Assembly (NCBI GenBank): GCA_028023455.1
Contig: JAQFVV010001014.1
Coordinates: 62,001-126,000 of the forward strand
DNA length: 64,000 bases
Direction of reading: 5' to 3'
Source: Epiperipatus broadwayi
Taxonomy: Eukaryota; Onychophora; Udeonychophora; Euonychophora; Peripatidae
Shown: positions 40,891 to 51,800 of the stretch, piece after piece
How positions within the stretch are numbered: position 1 is the first letter of the stretch
How the letters are laid out: each line of letters starts with the position of its first letter
Made by a program: the position numbers and the translations under genes
The notes under the pieces: model-generated
Told to the model about the DNA's origin: nothing
The model's input: only the letters and a program-made list of their open reading frames with translations
The model's database searches: none

Positions 40891-41118
40891 ACTTAGTATT
40901 TGTTTAAACATGCACTTAACATCAAACCAAGGAATGAAAGTGGATAAAACCTACTGCCTGTATACCTGAGTTATATTTTATTGAATTACTAGTGTACTCC
41001 CTTCACGTGATTTCCTTATACGTGATTTCCATAATAGATTTCATATAATAATTTGCTAATAATTTACTTAATATCTTGATATTTGGACTCCTTTAAATAT
41101 TTCTTTGAGTAACTTTAA

Positions 41119-41162
41119 TTATGTTACAATGGCGCCCAACGTGGGGCGCCATTGTAACATAA
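41119..41162 (+). repeat. GC-rich hairpin with exact tRNA-Lys primer-binding site (orientation 1)
   Basis: Perfect 19-bp arms (41119-41137 and 41144-41162) around the loop AACGTG. Bases 41130-41147 read TGGCGCCCAACGTGGGGC, identical to the primer-binding site complementary to the 3' 18 nt of tRNA-Lys(1,2) used by several retroviruses and LTR retrotransposons. It is preceded by TGTTACA, a CA-ending LTR-like tip, and followed by TGTAACA, a TG-starting tip. So LTR-like ends abut on both sides of one primer site with almost no internal sequence. Confidence 0.9.
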
Positions 41163-43888
41163 TAAATGAATCAAAAAAAAGATATTACCATACCTGAGTT
41201 GTCTACAATATATAAGAAATAATCATCTATTTAATATTTAAATTTTCTGTTAAAAAGCAAAGTTATAATGCATACATATAGGCAATGTATGTGTAAATTA
41301 TTTATTTGTTTTATATTTCAAATATTCAACATTTTAACTTTCTTTAAAACTAACCTATGCTAGATCAATTCTAATATTTTATTCTATACTTCTATTTTGC
41401 TTTTCTTTAATTATAAGTGGGATTTAAAAGTTACAGACTTAATTAAATAATTAGGTTATAATTACTAAGCTAGCAATTATAGTATTTAAGGTTAGTTTAT
41501 GAATGATTTGAAAGAATGCAGGATGTGTGTACATTACATACAAAATTTTACATTTCCTAAATATTGAAAGAAAAGGAAGTATTAAATCTGTTAAATTATT
41601 TTTTTTGTACAATTTTTTTTTTTGTTAAAAGAGGAAATCTGTTTAATTAGATATCGATCTTTGTAGTAGATTTTTTGTAAATGATTGTCACTTTGGAGCT
41701 ATAATTTTTGAAATTTTCTTATCAAGATCTAAAGAAGGAAGCTCAAAGATTTGAAGTGTTACCTGGATGTTAAAAAGAAAGAAAAAACAAAAGAAAGGAA
41801 ATAAGAATTGAGTCTATTTTTTTTTAAAACAAAAGTGTCTGGAAAAAGGATTAAACTTTTCAGTTGAAAAATACTTTGGTTGAAAATAAATTAGAGATCT
41901 AATTAAAACAACTTTGTCCAAAAATAGCAAGTGATGCTATCTCTGATTGGTTAAATTAGCTAAAAATTGGATATAAAAAGCTGTCTTAGATTATTATTAT
42001 TGTGATTGATTCAGATATTAAACTATAATATTGAACGTTGAAAATATAAGAGATGGCAGGTTAGAAAAATTATATGTATGTCCCATCGATTCCGGACCAT
42101 CTGGGGAAGCTGCACATCACATAGGAAAGAAAAGATGTCTAAAATAATATTCTACACCTTTCAACTGACCAGATAAATAAGATGTTTTTAATAGAAGGAA
42201 GAAAGCATTCACCTGCATTCAAAGAAGATGAATTAATCTACTGATAAATATTAATCATCAAGTCCAATTAATTGTTCCAACAACTGATTTTAAACTCAAG
42301 AAAATTTACAAATGGGAAAACAACTGCTGTATTTCATCCACATGCTTGACAGGAAGAGAAGAAAAATTAATATAATGATTTCCAAATTATCCACTAAAGC
42401 AAATAACCTCAATAGAGTCACCATCATCAAATAGTTATCAACCTCAAGAAAGAGATTGTTCCCAGTAAAACGGAAATGGTAGCTGAGAAATATAAGCATT
42501 ATACAAGACAAGTTTGAACCCTTGGAAATTCGCCACAAACAAAAAGATCGGTAATATGACTTTTTATATCTATTTTCTTTATGATATCAGTCTTAATAAA
42601 CATTTTAGCAATAAAGTGGTATATTTTTATTTAAAGAACTTTTAAAGACTATTCAGATCGATTAAAACAAGAATGTCTTACTAATAATAACTTTGAGCTT
42701 CACAAATTATCTTGAATGTATCAAAATTATATGTTTATTAATTTTACAGTTATGAAATATGAATATGTAAAACAATTTTTTTTATGGTATTATGATTTTA
42801 GTTTTAACTAATATATTATCATTTTGGTTTTAAATAAGTTTGTTATCATGGGATAAAACACGCACATACATAATGGTATTTTATATGTGTATAATTGCAT
42901 TGAATGTGGAGTAACAAGTAGTGTTAGAATATTAGATTATTTTGTTTCAAGTTAAGTATAGATTTCAGCGCTTGGAAGGGAGGGGGAGAAAATAATTTAA
43001 AACTCTTTTCTAAAAACTTGTTCTTGCCATTTTTACTAACATTTTTTTTTTACATTCTATTTACATGTTGGATTTTAAAGTATGTGTGCTAATGAGCAGA
43101 TAATATTTTTTCTTAATACTTTTCTCATGGAGTGAAAATCATGGTCAATGTGACGTCCAACTTAATACAAAATACATTTGAAGGGAAAGGGGGAAGAACT
43201 TAAAATTAATCTGAGGATTGTTATATAATCAATTATTATTATTCATGTCAATTTTCATATTTATCTGGAAATTTTTATGTATATGTTAGAAATGTAGTAA
43301 TAAATATTAGTTTGTTTTATTAAATGAGGCGTATATATTTCGTTAAGTGTAGTCTTTGTTAAGTGTGATTATTCATCATCATCAATGGTTGAATATTAGT
43401 TATTTAAGATATAAGTAAGTATGCTAAAATTAAGCAATAATTATGCATTTCTTTATAAAATTTAGTTTTATGTTTAGGCTTAGTCCTAGAGCTGTAGTTG
43501 AAACCCTTGTCATTATTGTTATTATTATCGTCATCATCATCATTATCAACGTTTTAATTAATGAGCTGTTTAACTGTTTAAAGGCCATAAATAAATATTG
43601 ATTTTATAATATTTAGTGATTTCTTAGTATTATTATAACCACATCCCATCATCTATTTCATGCAAGGATGAGTGAATTGCCATCCTAAATTAGTTATATA
43701 TAATCTGAGCTAGTGAACTTATAAAAATATTAAAACACATTTGTTATGTTAAGATCTGAGAAATGATTTATGTCTAATATACTCCACTTTGGTTTAAAGA
43801 TGTTTTACTTTTACCTAAATATTAGTGCTTATAGTGATATGGCTCAAAAAGCAAAATCTTCCATTTTATTATAAATAAAGTACCAAGA

Positions 43889-43979
43889 AGGGATTCAAAC
43901 CCGGTACATGTGAAAGGTTATTGGATATAACCATGTCTAGATTCAGATAATCTAGTGGCACCCTGCTAGACCATATTCA
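43889..43979 (-). mobile_element. tRNA-like segment in duplication copy 2
   Basis: Duplicate of the B-box-bearing segment at 40800-40890. Same GGGTTTGAATCCC core on the minus strand. Confidence 0.4.
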
Positions 43980-44206
43980 CTTAGTATTTGTTTAAACATG
44001 CACTTAACATCAAACCAAGGAATGAAAGTGGATAAAACCTACTGCCTGTATACCTGAGTTATATTTTATTGAATTACTAGTGTACTCCCTTCACGTGATT
44101 TCCCTATACGTGATTTCCATAATAGATTTCATATAATAATTTGCTAATAATTTACTTAATATCTTGATATTTGGACTCCTTTAAATATTTCTTTGAGTAA
44201 CTTTAA

Positions 44207-44250
44207 TTATGTTACAATGGCGCCCCACGTTGGGCGCCATTGTAACATAA
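44207..44250 (-). repeat. GC-rich hairpin with tRNA-Lys primer-binding site (orientation 2)
   Basis: Same 19-bp arms as at 41119, but the six-base centre is CACGTT, the exact reverse complement of AACGTG. The 18-nt primer-site match is therefore on the minus strand here (44222-44239). The left and right neighbours are the same as in copy 1, so only the hairpin core is inverted. Confidence 0.9.
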
Positions 44251-44405
44251 TAAATGAATCAAAAAAAAGATATTACCATACCTGAGTTGTCTACAATATA
44301 TAAGAAATAATCATTTAAATTTTGAATTTATGATTATTTCTTATATATTGTAGACAACTCAGGTATGGTAATATCTTTTTTTTGATTCATTTATTATGTT
44401 ACAAT
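44239..44405. repeat. 167-bp perfect palindrome capping the duplication
   Basis: The first ~75 bases of the repeat unit (from ATTGTAACATAATAAATG) are followed, after a 15-17 nt A/T spacer near 44314-44330, by their exact inverted copy ending in CATTTATTATGTTACAAT at 44405. The right flank is (AT)n. The cap gives the array a TGTAACA..TGTTACA-ended foldback terminus. Confidence 0.92.
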
Positions 44406-45500
44406 ATATATAGTATAATCAATAGCTAAGTCAGTGGGTTGATGTTAATGTGAGATCAGACTCCATGTATCTGCAAAAACATCAGCTAATGAATGTATCT
44501 GATCTCTGGTCTTAATATATTTAATTTTTTTAGAAAGAGTTAATATTATGAGATGTTGGATTAAAGCTTAGATAGTATCTAACAAACCAGAATGTGAAAA
44601 GAATGAAGGTAATAATTCTTATATTGGGAAAAAGGCTTCTCTGCATATTATTAATGATGTTGTTGTTTGTGAATTTGAATGAGTAATGTTAGTGGTAAGA
44701 AGGGAGGAACAATCCATAAGAAAGTGTTCCAATGTTTCTTCGTTTCTATGATAAAGGGCACATAATCAATCTGGATTTGGATTTCAAGTACCATTATCTG
44801 AAAGTTTTTATAATGCATTTGTTATTACATAACAAAAAACAAATACTATTTGATATATTATTATTTTCAATTTTATATATTTGTCATTAGTTAATTTTAT
44901 TCAGAAATAGATTATGTGAGAGAGTAGTATGTTAATGTCCAAATATAATTAAGGTTTTGGTTAAATTATTGTTAATGGGTGGTGGAGTGTCCATGGAATT
45001 AACAGGAATTACACTATTAACACTTGGAAAAAAGCTAATTAGTTAGTTATTTCATTAATGGTTCTCTGAAAATAAAAAGTTAGAAATATCATATAATAAA
45101 ATACCATTAAATTTAGAATGTTTTTGCATATTTCTCATGCTAAAAACTACTGCTTTTTTGTCCCAGATTAGTTTGGTGATAAAAGAGTATATATTTCTTT
45201 AACATAGAAATAAAGTTATTAATGGGGTAGGAAATAATTAATTTTTGGAAATATGAAAATGCTGATTAGTGATGCCTTTGCATATATTGAAAGGTATGCT
45301 TTGAATAATGCATTGATGGTGCTTTCTACCAAACTGCAAGTGGATTTTAAATAGCAGTTGTCATTGCATTGTAAGAGAGGTGCATTGTGAAATCTAAAAA
45401 TTTTTGCAGAGTAGAGGAAAAATTGGAAGAAATAGTATTACCTTTTAAAAATATTTCAAATAGAAGATTTGTTTTTATTAATGTGGATTGAGAAATTGTT
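44406..45500 (-). pseudogene. LINE fragment (minus strand)
   Basis: On the minus strand, relics read in the order expected of the same LINE family. First comes the post-catalytic RT segment INALFKAYLSIYAKASLISI and PKINYFLPH (about 45.2-45.4 kb), then a knuckle CALYHRNEETLEHFLMDC (C-X2-Y-X8-H-X4-C, second Cys lost, near 44.7 kb). A tail follows with KKIKYIKTRDQI and DTWSLIS (near 44.45-44.53 kb). The 3' end runs into the (TA)n next to the 167-bp palindrome. Frameshifts and stops interrupt it. The position suggests that the LINE inserted beside, or into, the (AT)n at the array edge. Confidence 0.75.
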
Positions 45501-45682
45501 AGTATAGTTATTAATTATAATGTCAAGTAAGAAAAGGAATTTTTTGAGAGAAGAAAAATAACTAAGTAATCCATATAAGAGATGTGATTAATTGTTTGGC
45601 TGATTATGAAAATATGTATTCTTGGAATTTTATTCAGGCATTGTGCATAGCAAAAATATGCACAAACATTATAATTTTTGTC

Positions 45683-45775
45683 AAGTGTTGGAGGCCTAAT
45701 GGTTAGCATAGCTGGCTTCCAAGTAGCTGGCCCAGATTTTCTTCCTGGTCAACGCTTTGACATATAAAAAAATAT
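45683..45775 (+). mobile_element. tRNA-derived SINE
   Basis: GGCCTAATGGTTAGCATAGC (D-arm and A-box region), GGCTTCCAAGTAGCTGG (anticodon and variable region) and a mutated T arm (CCCAGATTTTCTTCCTGG) are followed by TCAACGCTTTGACATATAAA and an A/T tail. The copy at 54.02 kb preserves the T arm better (GGCCCGGGTTCACTTTCCAG) and the same 3' block, which defines a family. Probably inactive. Confidence 0.65.
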
Positions 45776-45779
45776 ATAA

Positions 45780-46440
45780 TTTTCATAATGTTATTTACTT
45801 ATTTAAAAGTGTCTAAATGTTAAAAAGGTGGGTCAAAGCATAAACTATTTCCAATATATTAGGTCACTATTTCTTTTTGTCTTTATTTTATTTATTTTTT
45901 ATAGAAGTACATATTAAATTTTAACAATTAATAAATATTTGAAACAAAGTGTAATTGCTAAATGAAGGACTTTTAGAAGACAAATGAATGTTTTTGTTTT
46001 TTGCCAAATTATATCTAGCTGAAAAATTATATATAAAATATACAGAGAAATACCATTATATTTAGGGTAACTTAACTTTAATATTCAAGTGCCATGCAAA
46101 AATATATAGTACATATTGGTTCCCAACTGTAACATGTAAAACAAAAAGTTTGTAATTTTACACTAAAAGATTATTTTCAAAACAAATAACACATAACTAA
46201 ACAGACAAAACTTCTAATATAAAGACACTTTTATATCAGCATTTATAAAATCTTAAACCATGATTTGGAAAAATCATTTATTTTATTATTCGTAAGATTA
46301 AAATCTAGATTGTCACAGAATGTAAATGTAAAAGATTTACCAATACCTAATTACATTTTGTTTTAAATAATAGAGTAATGAACTTACATTTATTTTTCTT
46401 TAATCAATAATATTTTAAAGTATGAAGATTTGCTATCTTA
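45780..46440. other. A+T-rich spacer, no gene seen
   Basis: No supported feature. Confidence 0.5.
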
Positions 46441-46444
46441 ATAT

Positions 46445-46650
46445 AAACTGAACACTGATTACACATATGTGTGGGAGATGATAATCTGGACCAACTGATG
46501 GGTACTGGTTTAGCACAAAATATGTATATTGACGATTATTTATCTTTTCTACATGTGTGTGGTCATGTGTATTGGTGGTATGAGATAGTGTGGATAGTTG
46601 ATGGGTACCTGAAAGTCTGAGCTCAAATCCCCTATATTTCTTGAAACATG
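46445..46650 (+). mobile_element. SINE-like repeat, copy 2
   Basis: Plus-strand counterpart of the minus-strand repeat at 34017-34212. It shares GTGTGGGAGATG, TGGTTTAGCA, the (TG)-rich CATGTGTGTGGTCATGTGTA and a terminal CTGAGCTCAAATCCCC, a B-box-like end. A D-arm-like GAGATAGTGTGGATAG sits about 45 bases before it. Confidence 0.55.
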
Positions 46651-46659
46651 TAAAAATTT

Positions 46660-49015
46660 GCAAATTCGAAAAAATCCTAAAATCAAGAGTTTTAGAATAA
46701 CATTATTCTATCTATACTTCAGAAAACCATCAATGAACAATATCTCACATTATTTTTAAACAATATTAAGCATCTACTAAAAAAACTGCCATCAAAATTT
46801 GTACAATCTTTATATGACTTAATTGCAGATAATGATGAAAACAAATCATTAAAATTTTCATTGCATTTTAGAATAATGATTATTAATAAAATTTTAAAAA
46901 AAGACAAAATCATATATCCATGGCAAGTCATAGTAGTAAAAATATAATGTAAACATTCATGGATGAAAATAGATATTATCTATAATACTGAATTAAAATG
47001 TATTCTCCTAATTATCTTTGGAGAAAAAAACCTGTCTTTGCTTTCTTCCAACTTCTTTTATTAAAAGTAAATGGAAACCATATTCTCATCATCTGCAGAA
47101 CCTTTCCTTCTCAATAGTAAACACCATTTCACATTACAATCATATTGTTTGTTTTTATAATAATTACATAAGCAATCATATGAATAACTCAGATTAACCT
47201 GAAAACTTTATACTTTCCTATTTTCAATAATTGCTAGATATCCGTTTACCAATTAATACAGACTAACTACCTGAAAAAAAGTTTTATGCGTAATCATTCC
47301 TTTTTTATTTACTTTTTTTTAATGCCTAACGTGGGTTTTTTTAATTAATTAAAGTTTTGAATAAAAATAATAAAATAATAAAAAAAAAAACAAATTAAAA
47401 GAAATATGATAAATTTTAATAACTTTTTTACATCATTAGAAAGTTAGGACAAATTATCAACACCAATTGTTAAATCCGAAACAGGTGCGCTTGTTATTTG
47501 CAATTTTCTTGCTATTTCAGACAAAGTTAAAATGTAATACAACTTATTAGTATATAATATAGTAATTTAAGTTAAAGTGTAATAGTTTAACTGTATAGGG
47601 AGGTGGGGGGTCATATTTTTTCGTCTTGTAAATTAATATTTTATTTGTAACTTTTAATTTTCTCTGTAATAAAACAATGACAGTTCCCAGTTTTTTAGAA
47701 GCTTCTTAATTACTTTTTAAATTAATTAAAAAATAACACGTATCATCATTATCTCTAATTAAATGCATATTAGTCCAACAATTCTCTCTAATCTGTCTAT
47801 CCATTGCTTTAACTTTTATATATTCATAACTGTTTTTTTTCTTTAGGCTTTTGATCAATTTCTTTTCCTCCTATTTTTGTTTCTCTTATTTTCCACACAT
47901 TCTTTAAAAATACTTTTTATAATTAATTTATCTCCCAGTAAAATTCAATTAATTTATTTGAGGCTTTATTTTTTTTCAAAATAATCTTTTTTTTTTTTTT
48001 TATTTGCTCTCTTTTACACTTCAACAATGTAAATCTTACATTTTTTCAACTTATATCTTCTCCCCCCCCCCTTCTCTCTCTCTGATTTTCAATTTTATCA
48101 TCTTAAATTTTTCTACATTTTTTTTTTAAATGTCCATAAACCACATGCCAAAACAAAATGTTTAACAAGTCTTTTTATTAATTTCAAATTTAATAATCAA
48201 TTAATGAATATTTATACTTTTTAAAACTTGTTCCTTTATTGCAATTCTTATATATTTTCTTCTTATTTTCATTACTTTCCAACTAATTTGCTATATATTT
48301 AAAAGGATTAATTTGCTTTAATTATTTCTGATTTTCTGCTAATATTAAATTTCTATTATCTCTACAAAATTTTAATGTAAATTATTTAATTCCATATCGA
48401 TATTAATAAAAATGAATTAAAGTTTTATTTCTTCATAAAAAGGGTTGCACTCCCTTACTGTTAATATTTTTACATAAATAAAATATTGACCAACTATAAT
48501 TTTGTTCCAAAAATTTATAAACTTCTAAATGTATATTTTAATACTGAATCCAGTATAAAATTATTATTTATATTTTTTGGTCTTAATGTTCTTATGTATT
48601 TCACTTTTATTTACCATGAACGCAGAATAAAAAAACATTCACAATATATTGTTTTTATAAAACTAATATAATTTATTTTTTTAAGAAGAAAGATCTGATA
48701 ATACTAGCAGAGAATAATTGGTCAGAACATTGTACTAATAGATCAGTTCATGTAAGTTTATACCTACTAAAATAATGGCAACCTAAACATTTAATACTCT
48801 GTCATCATTATTGATAGCCTTCATAAATTAATACTGTATAGAGTCTAACTCCAGGAAAAAAAAAAAAAAAGAAAATGGTAAAAAAAAAAAAATTAATATT
48901 ACAATGATTATACAAACCAATCCATAATATATTTTGTATAATACATCATTTCCTGTTTATGTAAACTGATGAGATACTATCTATTCTTTTGGAAGCTGTG
49001 AAGTCTTTTATAATT
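46660..49015. other. A+T-rich DNA, no gene seen
   Basis: Homopolymer runs (including C10 at 48062 and several A/T runs over ten). A 61-codon frame at 48486-48671 is composition-driven. No element recognised. Confidence 0.55.
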
Positions 49016-49019
49016 TTTA

Positions 49020-49150
49020 GTTTACTATTAATAATAATAATGGAATACTTTATTATGATATTCAAGCACCTGAAATGTTTAGCTGAGCTTTGATTCAGGA
49101 ACATCTGATTTTTAAATCTGTTGCTCTACCATCCTGCTAAATTGTTTGAT
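49020..49150 (-). mobile_element. tRNA-derived SINE with ATT tail
   Basis: The minus strand reads TTTAGCAGGATGGTAGAGCA (A-box/D-arm), a pairable anticodon-arm region around GATTTAAAAATC and GTTCCTGAATCAAA (B-box-like). About 50 bases follow and then (ATT)n. The trinucleotide tail is of the type seen in some invertebrate SINEs and may be the seed of arrays like that at 8.7 kb. Confidence 0.55.
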
Positions 49151-49154
49151 GTTC

Positions 49155-51120
49155 TTTTAATGTTATTTATGATATTACATTAAATGTAGTAATATGTTCT
49201 TAGTATTTAATTAAATATAAATATTAAACAATATAAAATAAATAATTGTAATCTTATTAGTACTATGTAGATAAGTATATATTAATTTGGATCAACAATA
49301 TATTTATATTTGATCTATATATAGATACGGATATTGAAGTGGAAAAACAAATTTCAATGTAGTTAAGAAGCAGAATAATGCATATGATAAAAAGATATAT
49401 TTTTCTTATCAAACATTAAATGTTTTTGGTATACTTTTTTCTGGATTTTTTTTTTTGGGGGGGGGGGTTCTTTCTTTTACCTTCTCTATTTCCATTTTCT
49501 TCTTTTATTTTATTATAATCAACTTTTGCATAAGTACAGTATCTGATTGTCATGAGTCTCTCACACCGTCAAACATTATCTGCATTAACTGTGATTATGG
49601 TAATGTGTAATTGTGGAATTATGTATATATCATTTAATTACATGGACAACAATTATGATTCCCATATTTTCTTTTATTCTTGTATCCATGTATGAAACTA
49701 TAACAATAACGTTTTATTTTCTGATTTTTTTGCTGTAATTATACTGTCTCATACTTGTTAATGAAGAATGATGATAATATGAAATAATTCTTTCTATTAA
49801 TAAATATAAAATGATTTGCTATTTTAGGAGATTTAAAAAAATATTTATTGAAATAAAATAATTTTCTAATTACCAAAAGACTCTTATCAAATAAAAATTA
49901 ACAAATGGCTATAGGCAAGGATAAATATGGTTGACTTAAAAGTTTATGGTTTATTTAATTATTTTTTATCCATTGATTATTTTTTCTATAACAATTAAAC
50001 ATCTACTTTTTTTTCATATACTTTTTACTAAGCAATAATTTATTCTTAACTTGATAAAACTTTATAGTTTCAACTATCCAGCAGTCATATCATTGCTATA
50101 ACATATGACTAAATAACATTTATAATATATGTAATAATATATTGAATTTATGATATATATTGTATAGGAATAGATTAAATCTGTATATAAAATATGTATT
50201 AATAGATATACATCAAGTTATAAAATTGGTTATATTTAGTTATATGGTTTAAATATTATATTTATATATGTTATTTGTTCATATATATTTATATGTTATA
50301 GTACTGATGAAGACTGCTGAATAGTCAAAATTGTAAGGAGGTTTTTATCAAGCCAAGGCTAAATTACTGCATTGTAAAACATGTATAAAAAAATATTTAT
50401 TTAAATGTTATATAAGTTTAAAGTTTTGGGGGATCTATTTCTAGCTTAGAAAAAAAAAATCTTTCTTTGGATAATTGATTGCAATAATTGTTCTCAACCT
50501 ATTTCTCTGGTATATGGATATCACATTACTCCTCATGAAAATGAGTGTATAATTCCAGTGATTTATCAGATATGTATATACCATTTTTCAGAATCTATCA
50601 TCTTTATCTGAGATAAAATTTTATTAGAATCTATCATCTGTTTGGTCATATTTTCAGACTCTTACAAAATCATATTTTCAGACTCTTACAAATATGAATC
50701 CATCATTGACATTTCTTTTGCACCTATTTTTGGCAAATCATAATCCAATAAAATTTGAATAAATATTTCTATTAAAATAATAATAGCAAATATGGCTTCT
50801 TTTCTATCTCTTTTTAGTCTTATAATTCAAAGATATATTTTTTTAGAATTTAGAAAGGATTAAGGTTTAAAATAAAAAAAAGTTTCTTTTTTGCAACTTT
50901 CTATTAAAAATCCTAATATTTTTAAAGGTAATTGATGCGTAAAAATTATCATAAGCAAATAAATTATAATTCCATTTATTTTATTTTTTGTAATAAATTA
51001 TTAATTAGAATCATGTATTAAAAAAATTGAATAATTATACATAATTAATATTCTGATTTTTAACCTATGTAATTATTATGTTGAGTTATATATATATGTT
51101 AAAACGAAGATTTGCATGGG
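49155..51120. other. A+T-rich DNA; one PLE-like motif
   Basis: No gene seen. At 50302-50340, CTGATGA, an imperfect GACT/AGTC stem and AAAATTGTAAGG resemble a hammerhead-like PLE terminal-repeat core in which GAAA has become AAAA. A G11 run is present near 49458. Confidence 0.45.
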
Positions 51121-51125
51121 TTAAA

Positions 51126-51665
51126 TATATAAAATACATATTTTGCGGGTTCATCCATGTTAAAAACTTTTAATATTAATATACTGACATTTCGACTTGA
51201 TCACACAAGTCATCCACAGAGTTATAAAAGGTAGAAAGACGGTTGTAGAGGCGCTACAATCACTGATTTGAATAAAACGTTAAAATTCCACCAATAGCAA
51301 AAATGTTAAATTTAGGAATGTTTTTTAAAAAAATCTTTCCAAATAGGAGGAAGTTTGCAAGTATCATCTCACTTATTGATACAATCTGGTCTTTTAAGTA
51401 TCTCAATGGCTTCTCTAATTTTGCACTGGTAGAGATTATCACATCTGGATATGATCCTGGTACTAGAAAAATCAATTTTATGACCTGAATCTATAGTATG
51501 GAGTGAGAGTGCTGATGATGATGAGTGTTGTTTAACTGCATTAGCATGCTCATCTCTCCTAACACTGATGCGACGATTACTCATACCTATGTAAGAAACT
51601 TTACAATTTTTACATGAGATTTAATAGACACCATGAGATTCTGTAGCCAAAACTCTTTTAAATAG
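51126..51665 (-). pseudogene. Penelope-like element 3' end, inverted copy
   Basis: Minus-strand copy of the PLE endonuclease region and terminal repeat, about 97% identical to 51955-52486. It reads SHGVY-stop-ISCKNCK, then ISVRRDEHANAVKQH and SGHKIDF, CDNLYQCKIREAIEILK and the C-terminal IWKDFF. A stop replaces Gln in the GIY box, so this copy is dead. Its terminal part contains CTGTGG, a GACTTG/CAAGTC stem and GAAATGTC. The RT part is absent. Confidence 0.85.
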
Positions 51666-51800
51666 AGCAATTAACCTTTCAGATGAGACACATCTGAAAG
51701 ATGAAATAAATCATATTAATAGTGTTTTATTAGTAAATAGTTCTAATTACAAATTTATATAAAAAAAGCCTTATTTCAAGCCCAAAATAGATAAAATAGA
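51666..51800. other. Spacer between head-to-head PLE copies
   Basis: A+T-rich junction of the two inverted copies. A small inverted repeat (CCTTTCAGATGAGAC / CATCTGAAAGATG) near 51676-51702 may mark the breakpoint. Confidence 0.5.

Larger units (their letters stand above)
38138..41226. repeat. 3.09-kb tandem duplication, copy 1
   Basis: Begins at CTATTTAATATTTAAATTTTC and runs 3089 bases to the same sequence at 41227. It differs from copy 2 at only a handful of sites: GGG versus TTG near 38969, one G/A near 39019, a 2-bp indel near 39750, T-run lengths, one T/C near 41017, and the inverted hairpin centre. No coding region is visible; an 80-codon minus-strand frame (39206-39448) is duplicated passively. 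Purine tracts at about 39886-39904 and 40094-40113 (GAAGGGAAAGGGGGAAGAA) look like LTR-retrotransposon polypurine tracts. An assembly artefact is possible, but the opposite hairpin orientation argues for two real copies. Confidence 0.93.
41227..44314. repeat. 3.09-kb tandem duplication, copy 2
   Basis: 3088 bases, about 99.7% identical to copy 1 by eye. If units are instead framed by the TGTAACATAATAA and TTATGTTACA tips, the complete unit is 41153-44217 (about 3.06 kb) with short inverted termini, as expected for a very long LTR. Copy 1 then lacks its first ~75 bases, and a third unit is represented only by its first ~75 bases (44240-44314). Confidence 0.93.

Noticed and set aside
41130-41147. 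A real tRNA-Lys gene
   Set aside because: Only the 3' 18 nt match. The remaining tRNA body is absent on either strand.
41119-41162. Rho-independent-type terminator hairpin
   Set aside because: GC-rich hairpin but no U-run follows, the context is eukaryotic, and the exact tRNA-Lys primer-site match explains the sequence better.
39206-42538. Identical 80-codon minus-strand frames at 39206 and 42296 as a conserved gene
   Set aside because: They are identical only because the whole 3-kb unit is duplicated. The peptide has no recognisable domain.
49440-49475. G11 run as G-quadruplex promoter element
   Set aside because: Single homopolymer adjoining T10, with no flanking gene or other G-tracts. 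More likely a homopolymer slip.
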